Assembly: GCA_016180955.1 (NCBI GenBank)
Contig: JACPAD010000003.1
Span: 45,316-84,802 of the forward strand
Length of the DNA: 39,487 nt
DNA from: Candidatus Zambryskiibacteriota bacterium
GTDB taxonomy: Bacteria; Patescibacteriota; Minisyncoccia; Phycocordibacterales; Zambryskibacteraceae
Direction of reading: 5' to 3'
Both the position numbers and the translations under genes were made by a program. Shown in pieces: positions 33,654 through 39,487 of this stretch. The notes under the pieces were generated by a model. The model was given only the letters and a program-made list of their open reading frames with translations. It had not been told where the DNA came from and did no database searches. The number at the start of each line of letters is the position of its first letter. Position 1 is the stretch's first letter.

Positions 33654-34933
33654 GACGTTTTAGTTAAGCGCCTGAACTCTATTTCCCAGATTATCAATCC
33701 AATCACAGCATTAATGATATGCGAGGCGATGGATGCGGCAACGAGGCCCCATATCTGCCACAGCCAGCCGAAAGTGACGAAGAGAATTATCCTTGCGATA
33801 TGGTTGCCAATGCTTAAGGCGTAGTTTGCCTTGAGCATGTTCTGAGTTGAGAAAACACTTCCTATGTAGATTGCCGCCGGCGCTATGATAAGACTAAGAG
33901 CCTGTACTTGAGAGTAGATGATAGCGTCGAGATAGCGCGGGAGAAATAATTTGAAAAGAAGAGGTGCCAAAAAGAAGTATAAAAGCGCCAAGACGAGACC
34001 AATAAAGAGCGAGAAGCCTATCCTCTGGTAGAGAACTTGGCGGATTTGGAGAAGCGAGCTCTGGGCTAGACGCGGCAGAGCTATGCTCATCCAGTTCTTT
34101 ATCAAGCTTTTCAATCTCTCTGGTCCGGCTATAGCAAAGCTATAGACGGCAAGAGTAGCGGGCCCTGCTACTTGGAACAGGATAATTTTATCGATATAAC
34201 TGGCGATGACTCCAATAATACCGGCGCCGGTCATATGGAAGGATGTTCGTCTCATCTCGGCCACTTGCTCGGGATTAGGCGCTGATTTGTCGATATTTTT
34301 AGTGGCTACCTTATAGGCAATGATTTTTGGAAAAAGAGACGTTGAAGCATAAACAGCGACCAGAATGAGAATATTATCGGTAATGAGCAACGCCACGACG
34401 GTTGCCAAAGCTCCGGTCAAAGTAATAGCGCTTGTGATTTTGGCCATAAGGTCGAAGCGCTTTCTACCGGTTAGAACTTGTACATAGATATGGAAAGCCT
34501 CGGCGACAGGATAGGCGACAGCCAGCATCAAAAGAGAGCCGGCAAAAAGCATGTTGCCTCTCACTCCATAATAGATAGCGGCAACAAGGACTGTGATGAT
34601 GGCTAAAGAGTTGTACTTAAGTTGCAGTCGCAAAGCAAGGCGGACCACGTTCTCGTAGCCTCTGGCCACCGCGCGCAATACTCCAGTACCGGCGCCGGTA
34701 AGCGTGAGAAATGAAAGCGAAGCGCCAAGAGAGAGAAGATAATTGTAAATACCGAAAGTTTCGCGCGGCAAAAGGTTACCGAAGGCAACCATAGTGATAA
34801 TTGAAGAGAGGAAGCCTACAATAAAAGAAAGGGTAGTCCACAAGCTACTCTGGGCCAGATAGTCCACATCCAGCTTAAAAAAGCGCTCCAAGAGGCGCGA
34901 TAATCGGGGGGCTTTATTTTTAAGGTTTTCCAT
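33650..34933 (-). CDS. Wzx-type flippase (polysaccharide biosynthesis protein)
   Basis: 427 residues, nearly all membrane helices (12-14 predicted by eye). Begins with a cytoplasmic N-terminus, then WTTLSFIVGFLSSIITMVAF; the arrangement fits the MOP/Wzx superfamily that flips lipid-linked oligosaccharides across the membrane. No polymerase (Wzy) or ligase is obvious in the window. It is the first gene of the leftward operon, and only 28 bp separate it from the divergent HAD gene. Confidence 0.88.
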   Translation of the reverse strand: MENLKNKAPRLSRLLERFFKLDVDYLAQSSLWTTLSFIVGFLSSIITMVAFGNLLPRETFGIYNYLLSLGASLSFLTLTGAGTGVLRAVARGYENVVRLALRLQLKYNSLAIITVLVAAIYYGVRGNMLFAGSLLMLAVAYPVAEAFHIYVQVLTGRKRFDLMAKITSAITLTGALATVVALLITDNILILVAVYASTSLFPKIIAYKVATKNIDKSAPNPEQVAEMRRTSFHMTGAGIIGVIASYIDKIILFQVAGPATLAVYSFAIAGPERLKSLIKNWMSIALPRLAQSSLLQIRQVLYQRIGFSLFIGLVLALLYFFLAPLLFKLFLPRYLDAIIYSQVQALSLIIAPAAIYIGSVFSTQNMLKANYALSIGNHIARIILFVTFGWLWQIWGLVAASIASHIINAVIGLIIWEIEFRRLTKTS

Positions 34934-34943
34934 ACACCCTTAC

Positions 34944-34960
34944 TGTGCTATCCTAGCACA
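34944..34960 (+). promoter_or_regulatory. 17-nt palindrome between divergent genes (likely operator/promoter)
   Basis: TGTGCTA-TCC-TAGCACA occupies most of the 28-bp gap between the flippase and HAD starts. It includes TATCCT (34949-34954), which ends 7 nt before ATG 34962, the leaderless spacing seen elsewhere here. A regulator bound here would control both directions. Confidence 0.55.
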
Positions 34961-34961
34961 C

Positions 34962-35432
34962 ATGATGAAGCCGAAAAACTTCATAATCGACGTGGATGGA
35001 GTCTTTACCACCGGGCAATTTCTATACACCGAGGAAGGGAAATTTGCAAAGATTTTCGGTCCCCACGACAACGATGGCATAAAGCTCTTAGGCAAACTTA
35101 TGAATATTCAGACTATCTCGGCTGATAAAAGGGGATTTGGAATAACCAAAAAACGCATTGCAGATGATATGCATCTAAAGCTCGAATTAGTAAGCGAAGA
35201 AGATCGTCTGAACTGGCTCAAAAAGAATTTCAATCTTGATGAATCAGTATTTATGGGGGATAGCATGCATGATGCCAGACTCTTTGAACTTGTAGGATAT
35301 AGTATCGCTCCGGCCAGCGCTTTCTATCTTGCCCGTGAAAAAGCGGACTTTGTCACCAGTCACAAAGCTGGTGAAGGAGCGGTAGCCGAAGCATGCCTCC
35401 ATATAATAGACAAATTCTTTAAATCAGTGTAG
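34962..35432 (+). CDS. KdsC-like HAD phosphatase
   Basis: 156 residues. The HAD motif I is IIDVDGVFTTG (D10 nucleophile, D12), the later GDSMHDARLF is motif III/IV. This is the short, cap-less C0 type like KdsC (KDO 8-phosphate phosphatase), which acts as a tetramer. Since no KDO genes are visible, the substrate may be another sugar phosphate. Start codon is ATG at 34962 with a second ATG next to it; leaderless by the TATCCT box. Confidence 0.85.
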   Translation: MMKPKNFIIDVDGVFTTGQFLYTEEGKFAKIFGPHDNDGIKLLGKLMNIQTISADKRGFGITKKRIADDMHLKLELVSEEDRLNWLKKNFNLDESVFMGDSMHDARLFELVGYSIAPASAFYLAREKADFVTSHKAGEGAVAEACLHIIDKFFKSV

Positions 35433-35473
35433 CGTAACGCAAGATTGTAAAGTGTTCGCACAAGGAGTGTGAC

Positions 35474-36211
35474 ATGCTTCAAGGCAAAACAGTTCTCGTT
35501 ACGGGCTCATCCCGCGGCATCGGGGCTGTCATCGCAAGGCTCGCCAAGCGATACGGCGCCGAAGTAATCCTCCACGGACGTTTGGAATCAAAGGAGCTTA
35601 CCGCTCTCGCAAAAGAGCTTGACGCTCCATTCGTGACTTTCGATGTTTCCGACGATGAAGCAGTGAGATGGGAAATGTCGAAGCTGGGAAAGATTGATGT
35701 TCTGGTCAACAACGCCGGCATCAATCCGTCGAAGACCTTCCAGAATCTCACGAACAACGACTGGAAGGAGATTTTTGGTATCAATTTCTTTGGCGCCGTG
35801 AACGTCTCTCGAGTTGTGCTCGAGGGAATGACGAGGAGAAAGAATGGTGCAATCATCAACATTGCGTCCATCAAGGGCTTCCCGTACGTTGCCGGTAAAC
35901 CAGCTTACGCTGCCTCGAAGGCGGCGCTCATCCAGTTCACCGCAAGGATGGCGGAGGAATTCGCTCCGCAAGGCATCCGCATCAACGCAGTTGCGCCGGG
36001 CTTCACCGAAACGGAACTGACAACAGGGACGCTCCGGCAGGAAGAGGCGCAAGGTAAGACGGTCCTCTGCGACCAGATCGCGAAGATTCCAATGAAGCGC
36101 ATGGCCAATCCGCAAGAGATTGCGGAGGTTGTGCTCTTCCTCGCCAGCGACAAGGCAAGCTATATCAACGGACAATGCCTAGCCGTCGACGGCGGTCTGA
36201 GCATTGTCTGA
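35474..36211 (+). CDS. Short-chain dehydrogenase/reductase (FabG-like)
   Basis: 245 residues. TGSSRGIG (10-17), VNNAG (78-82), catalytic S132, Y145 and K149, and the C-terminal PGFTETELT and INGQCLAVDGG. The classical SDR length. It could reduce a sugar or be a 3-oxoacyl-ACP reductase; the cluster favours sugar metabolism. AAGGAG (35462-35467) precedes the ATG, unlike most genes here, and the sequence is more GC-rich. Confidence 0.88.
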   Translation: MLQGKTVLVTGSSRGIGAVIARLAKRYGAEVILHGRLESKELTALAKELDAPFVTFDVSDDEAVRWEMSKLGKIDVLVNNAGINPSKTFQNLTNNDWKEIFGINFFGAVNVSRVVLEGMTRRKNGAIINIASIKGFPYVAGKPAYAASKAALIQFTARMAEEFAPQGIRINAVAPGFTETELTTGTLRQEEAQGKTVLCDQIAKIPMKRMANPQEIAEVVLFLASDKASYINGQCLAVDGGLSIV

Positions 36212-36222
36212 GAGGAAAGAAT

Positions 36223-36609
36223 ATGAATGAGCCGAAGATTGTAAACAAACCCTGGGGCCGGGAAGTCTGGCTCGAGCTCAACGATCGGTACTGCTACAAG
36301 CGCATCGAGATGAAGGCTGGCCATCGGTCATCACTCCAACATCACGAGCGTAAGCTCGAGACAAATTACATCGAGTCTGGCGAGGTTGAGCTTCGCCTCC
36401 AGGATGAGCACGGCGAGATGCAAGTGCATCAGCTCAAGGCTGGAGAGCACTTCACCGTCCTGCCGCCCCGCGTTCACCGCGTGGTGGCGCTTACTGATAT
36501 CGTCCTGATGGAGGTTTCCACTCCGGAAGTCGACGATGTTCATCGCCTCGAGGACGACACTGGTCGCGGTGACGGGCGGATCCAGAGCGAACACGATAAC
36601 GAAGGGTAG
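36223..36609 (+). CDS. Cupin phosphomannose-isomerase-like protein
   Basis: 128 residues. NKPWGREVWLEL at the start, HRSSLQHHERKLETNYIESG with metal-binding His/Glu, and FTVLPPRVHRV: a cupin like the C-terminal isomerase domain of type II mannose-6-phosphate isomerases, which interconverts mannose-6-P and fructose-6-P. The ATG at 36223 (after GAGGAAAG) is preferred to the open frame further upstream inside the SDR gene. Confidence 0.87.
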   Translation: MNEPKIVNKPWGREVWLELNDRYCYKRIEMKAGHRSSLQHHERKLETNYIESGEVELRLQDEHGEMQVHQLKAGEHFTVLPPRVHRVVALTDIVLMEVSTPEVDDVHRLEDDTGRGDGRIQSEHDNEG

Positions 36610-36615
36610 AACGCG

Positions 36616-36686
36616 CCGGCAGCATTGCGCCACGCCCGAATGACCATTCGGTCGGGCGGGCTTGCAATGCTGCCGGTTTTCTGTTT
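36616..36686 (+). terminator. Terminator between the cupin and SIS genes
   Basis: CCGGCAGCATTGC (36616-36628) pairs with GCAATGCTGCCGG (36664-36676), and an inner CGCCCGA/TCGGGCG stem adds stability; TTTTCTGTTT follows. It shows that the next gene starts later, at 36721. Confidence 0.85.
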
Positions 36687-36720
36687 AATAAGGCTCAGAA
36701 AGCATTCAAAGGAGGCATTA

Positions 36721-37365
36721 GTGCAAACTTCAGAAAGCTTGGTAGGTCTCTACATCGACGAGCAGATGGGGATTGCCCGAGCCTTTCCCGTGGCGGCAGC
36801 GGCTCGTTTCTGCAACTTTGTTCTCGAGGCGTATGACAGGGGTTCGACCATCTACATGGCGGCCAACGGCGGACCGGCCGGCTTCTGCGATAATTTCGCA
36901 ACGGATCTCTACTTCCACCCGTTCGTCTCCGACGATAAGTCAAAGCCAGTGCCGACAAACGTCAAGAGGATGAAGGTGGTTAATCTCACAGCTTCCTCGG
37001 CAATGCTTACCAGCGTGATGAACGATCTGGGTGCGAATCTCGTCTTCGCTCAACAACTCGAGGGGCATATGAAGGATGGCGACATCTTCCTCGGCTTCTC
37101 GGGTAGCGGCAATTCGGCAAACATTCTCGAAGCGATAGCGGTCGCGAAGAAGTGCGGTGCCATAGCCGTAGCCATCACCAGAGGTAGCGGCGGCAAGTGC
37201 AAAGAGTTCGCAGACCTTTGCATCGTTATCCCCGGCACCTCGACTTTCCCCGGTCAAATCGGGAAAAACAACAACAACTTCCACTTCGAGGATTGCCTCT
37301 CTTCCATCTCGCACATGGCGGTGGGTATTCTTCAAAAGCATGTGCGGGAGAAGTACGGACTCTAA
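36721..37365 (+). CDS. SIS-domain phosphosugar isomerase (GmhA-like)
   Basis: 214 residues from GTG 36721, preceded by AAAGGAGG (36708-36715). The upstream open frame lies in the terminator and is rejected. SIS-fold motifs: AANGGPAGFCDNFATDL, then GDIFLGFSGSGNSANILEAI and TRGSGGKCKEFAD. It resembles GmhA, which converts sedoheptulose-7-P to heptose-7-P, but the catalytic Glu region reads FATDL rather than FAEEL, so activity is uncertain. Transketolase, a source of sedoheptulose-7-P, is encoded nearby. Confidence 0.88.
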   Translation: MQTSESLVGLYIDEQMGIARAFPVAAAARFCNFVLEAYDRGSTIYMAANGGPAGFCDNFATDLYFHPFVSDDKSKPVPTNVKRMKVVNLTASSAMLTSVMNDLGANLVFAQQLEGHMKDGDIFLGFSGSGNSANILEAIAVAKKCGAIAVAITRGSGGKCKEFADLCIVIPGTSTFPGQIGKNNNNFHFEDCLSSISHMAVGILQKHVREKYGL

Positions 37366-37372
37366 GAGTTCC

Positions 37373-37410
37373 AAGCCCCGTCGCTCGTAAGCGACGGGGC
37401 TTTCTGTTAT
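37373..37410 (+). terminator. Rho-independent terminator after the SIS gene
   Basis: AAGCCCCGTCGCT, loop CGTA, AGCGACGGGGCTT, then TCTGTT. Confidence 0.85.
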
Positions 37411-37423
37411 ATTGGGGGTGCTT

Positions 37424-38323
37424 ATGAAGCACAAGTTCGCAATTTCAACCGGCAAGAATCTGCCTAAACCCGGCGAATCAATCTCCTTTAAGAATGGTCT
37501 GGTTATCAAACACTTTGATGATGGAAAGATAGTGGCAGATAGAGTCGAGAGAGCGAAGATCTTGGGCAACATCGTTCCTAAAATAGTTCAGAGCTCCAAA
37601 TATTCTTATGCTTATAAGTTTATTGATGGAGAGTTAATCAGTAAAATCAATGATGTTAAAAAGTTTGAAGAATTTTTGGTATTCTGCAAGAAGAATTTAT
37701 GGAAGAAGCGCTCTCGACTGGACTCGGGGCAAGCAAAAGAATTCCTAGAAAAAACTAAGAAATTCTATTTCGATAAAACTCATAAGCGTCTTAGAAAATT
37801 TTACGCCGATACTGGCATCAAGGATCAAGCGGAAGTGATTAATGGCAAGAAAGTACCAACTCTCAAGAGTTTATTGAAGAAAATCGATTGGAACTGGTTG
37901 ACTAAGGGCGTGCCGGTCCTCTTCCACGGCGATCTCCAGCCGGAAAATATTTTGGTTACATCTAAAGGATTCAAACTTCTCGATTGGCGACACGACTTCG
38001 AGGGATTGAAGGCTTATGGCGACATTTATTACGATTTCGCTAAGCTCTACCATGCCCTCATCATCTCGCATGAAGTAATCCGCAAAGAAGAGTATAGTGT
38101 GAAAGAGGAGGATCAAGACATTGAATTCCAGTTTCTTATGAAGAGCAATCTCTTAGAGTTCAAAGATGTCTTCGAAAATTGGCTTATTAAAAATGACTAC
38201 GATCTAAGGAAGGTGAAAGTGCTTTCAGCTATGATTTACCTTAATATTGCTCCGCTCCATCATTATCCTTATAATAAGCTCCTCTATTATTTGGGGAAGA
38301 GAAGTTTATATGACATCCTATGA
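37424..38323 (+). CDS. APH/choline-kinase-like phosphotransferase
   Basis: 299 residues. The Brenner-type motif VLFHGDLQPENILV followed by KLLDWRHDFEGL gives the catalytic HGD and the metal-binding DWR (DFG position). Family members phosphorylate aminoglycosides, choline, sugars or homoserine. In this cluster a sugar kinase is plausible; an antibiotic resistance role is not supported. ATG 37424 is chosen over a TTG at 37412; it overlaps the transketolase start by 14 nt. Confidence 0.85.
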   Translation: MKHKFAISTGKNLPKPGESISFKNGLVIKHFDDGKIVADRVERAKILGNIVPKIVQSSKYSYAYKFIDGELISKINDVKKFEEFLVFCKKNLWKKRSRLDSGQAKEFLEKTKKFYFDKTHKRLRKFYADTGIKDQAEVINGKKVPTLKSLLKKIDWNWLTKGVPVLFHGDLQPENILVTSKGFKLLDWRHDFEGLKAYGDIYYDFAKLYHALIISHEVIRKEEYSVKEEDQDIEFQFLMKSNLLEFKDVFENWLIKNDYDLRKVKVLSAMIYLNIAPLHHYPYNKLLYYLGKRSLYDIL

Positions 38324-39179
38324 TTCTATAAGAAAGTTGAATCTCCTGGCTGCGGAGGTACGCCTTGCCACTCTCGATTCTATTTACAAAGCCGGCTCCG
38401 GACACAGTGGTACGGCGCTCTCAATCGTTGACATCGTTACTGTGCTCCTTTTCCATAGATTGAATTGGGATAAATTTCTGGAAAATGTTAAAGAAAAATC
38501 GACCGATGAACAGTGGCAATATTGGCAAAATCCAGAGCTTCCTCGCGACCGCTTCGTGCTCTCTAAGGGTCACGGCGTGCCAAGCTGGTATGCGGCTTTG
38601 GCAGTGGGAGGTTACATAGAAAAAGACGAACTCGGAACTCTAAGAATTTTGGGCAGCCGCTTGCAGGGTCATCCGGAGCGCAAGCGGTTTCCGTTCATCG
38701 ACGGCACTACCGGCTCTCTGGGGCAAGGGCAGTCAGTAGCTTTGGGTTATGCCTTAGCCAATAAACTCAAAGGCAGGGAAGAAAAGGTATATTGCATCAT
38801 AGGCGACGGGGAATGCAACGAGGGACAAGTCTGGGAGTCTGCTATGTCCGCGCCAAAGTTTAAGTTAGACAATCTCATCTACATCATTGACTTCAATAAA
38901 AAACAGAGCGAAGGAACGAATGAAGATATTATGAACGTCGAGTGGCTTCACCACAGGTGGAAAGTTTTCAAGTGGCATATCCAACGCATTGATGGACATG
39001 ACATGAGAGCTCTGCTCGGAGCGCTTGAAGAAGTAGATAGGGTGAAAGACAAACCCCATGTCATCATTGCCGATACTCATAAAGGTTATCTAGGTGCCAG
39101 TGAAGTGTTTATGGGCGGGGGACACAATCCGGTCATCGACAAGGAAAATTTTGATAAGGGCTCTTATGGATCCCATTAG
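38310..39179 (+). CDS. Transketolase, N-terminal subunit
   Basis: 289 residues covering the thiamine-diphosphate (PP) domain: AGSGHSGTALSIVDIVTVLL, RFVLSKGHG, GTTGSLGQGQSVALG, and the TPP motif GDGECNEGQVWE (165-176) with the Mg-binding N later. Split transketolases of this kind are known in archaea and many bacteria. ATG 38310 lies inside the end of the kinase gene, so the genes are coupled. The pyrimidine-domain subunit follows. Confidence 0.92.
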   Translation: MTSYDSIRKLNLLAAEVRLATLDSIYKAGSGHSGTALSIVDIVTVLLFHRLNWDKFLENVKEKSTDEQWQYWQNPELPRDRFVLSKGHGVPSWYAALAVGGYIEKDELGTLRILGSRLQGHPERKRFPFIDGTTGSLGQGQSVALGYALANKLKGREEKVYCIIGDGECNEGQVWESAMSAPKFKLDNLIYIIDFNKKQSEGTNEDIMNVEWLHHRWKVFKWHIQRIDGHDMRALLGALEEVDRVKDKPHVIIADTHKGYLGASEVFMGGGHNPVIDKENFDKGSYGSH

Positions 39180-39254
39180 AAGCTCACTAGTACAAGTCAT
39201 GAACTTACATTATTATCAGAGGGTTATAAGTAATAGCTTCTAACGGGATGGAGC
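39165..39254 (+). other. Inverted repeat between transketolase subunit genes
   Basis: GATCCCATTAGAAGCT (about 39169-39184) can pair with AGCTTCTAACGGGAT (about 39235-39249), with one G-U pair. The stem covers the stop of the N subunit and the start codon of the C subunit, so it could control translation of the second gene. The enclosed 50 nt holds no gene. Confidence 0.6.
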
Positions 39255-39487
39255 CTAAACCGCTTAGAGAAGCCTTCGGCGAAGCCTTGGCCAAATTGGG
39301 TGCTGAATATCCAGAAATTGTCGTGGTCGACTGCGACTTGGCTGGCGCCACTAAAGTAGATAAATTTAAAGCCGCATATCCTACACGCTTTTTCCAATTT
39401 GGTATTCAGGAAGCCAATGCGGTGGGCGTTGCGGCGGGGCTTGCTAACTCCGGATTCAGGCCGTTCGTGGCAAGCTTTGCCGCCTTC
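39248..39487 (+). CDS. Transketolase, C-terminal subunit (truncated by the window end)
   Basis: 80 codons from ATG 39248, not closed. The N-terminus MEPKPLREAFGEALAKLG leads into VVVDCDLAGATK, FFQFGIQEANAVGVAAGLAN, the start of the pyrimidine-binding domain with the catalytic Glu (IQEAN). Together with the upstream subunit it forms the active transketolase of the pentose phosphate route. Confidence 0.9.
   Translation, partial: MEPKPLREAFGEALAKLGAEYPEIVVVDCDLAGATKVDKFKAAYPTRFFQFGIQEANAVGVAAGLANSGFRPFVASFAAF

Noticed and set aside
36625-36720. Longer start for the SIS isomerase
   Set aside because: It lies in the upstream terminator; GTG 36721 has AAAGGAGG at the right distance.

Overview
The window looks like a chromosome segment of a Candidate Phyla Radiation (Patescibacteria) bacterium, most likely of the Parcubacteria type. 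The grounds are intron-interrupted rRNA genes carrying LAGLIDADG endonuclease ORFs, 16S primer sites deviating at positions typical of CPR (for example AGAGTTTGATCCTAGCTCAG), 16S separated from 23S-5S, compact SecD/SecF/RodA proteins, and a large glycosyltransferase locus. TGA is used as a stop, so the Gracilibacteria/SR1 code is not in use. No taxonomic search was possible.

Layout. 1-3540: the 3' two thirds of a 23S gene with an intron of about 995 bp at the conserved site equivalent to E. coli 1931, then 5S, a truncated second 5S copy and a terminator. 3550-11364: a small zinc-ribbon membrane protein, a Cys-motif membrane protein plus RodA, a broken glycosyltransferase, a PaaX/Cas2-fold gene flanked by two near-identical 36-nt palindromes, a polyprenyl-phosphate sugar transferase, SecD and SecF. 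11365-14816: a separate 16S unit with its own promoter, a hairpin-rich leader, a processing stalk, an intron of about 850 bp at the decoding centre, a terminator and tRNA-Ile(GAU). 14835-17140: a membrane protein plus a DUF4015-type glycosidase, and an orphan helical-repeat protein. 17159-25763 (+) and 25741-34933 (-): two convergent, tightly overlapping operons for surface glycan assembly (a TraG/VirD4-like ATPase at the head, sugar epimerase, nine GT4 and GT2 glycosyltransferases, three methyltransferases, FAD and Gfo/Idh oxidoreductases, a NodU-type carbamoyltransferase, a flippase). 34962-39487 (+): a sugar-precursor cluster (KdsC-like HAD phosphatase, SDR, cupin isomerase, SIS isomerase, APH-type kinase, split transketolase), cut by the window end.

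How the parts fit. RodA, the lipid-carrier sugar transferase, the glycosyltransferases and the flippase together suggest a lipid-linked extracellular polysaccharide or glycoprotein glycan. The 35-39 kb genes could supply an unusual phosphosugar to it.

Most unusual signals: (1) the PaaX/Cas2-fold gene bounded by palindromes that carry TATAAT on both strands, with a 47-nt identical solo copy 24 kb away; (2) a 16S 3' end with no anti-Shine-Dalgarno core although some genes have strong AGGAGG sites, while many others look leaderless; (3) introns in both large rRNAs, one exactly at the decoding centre; (4) a family of small palindromes with an AGCTAY core crowding the rRNA loci.
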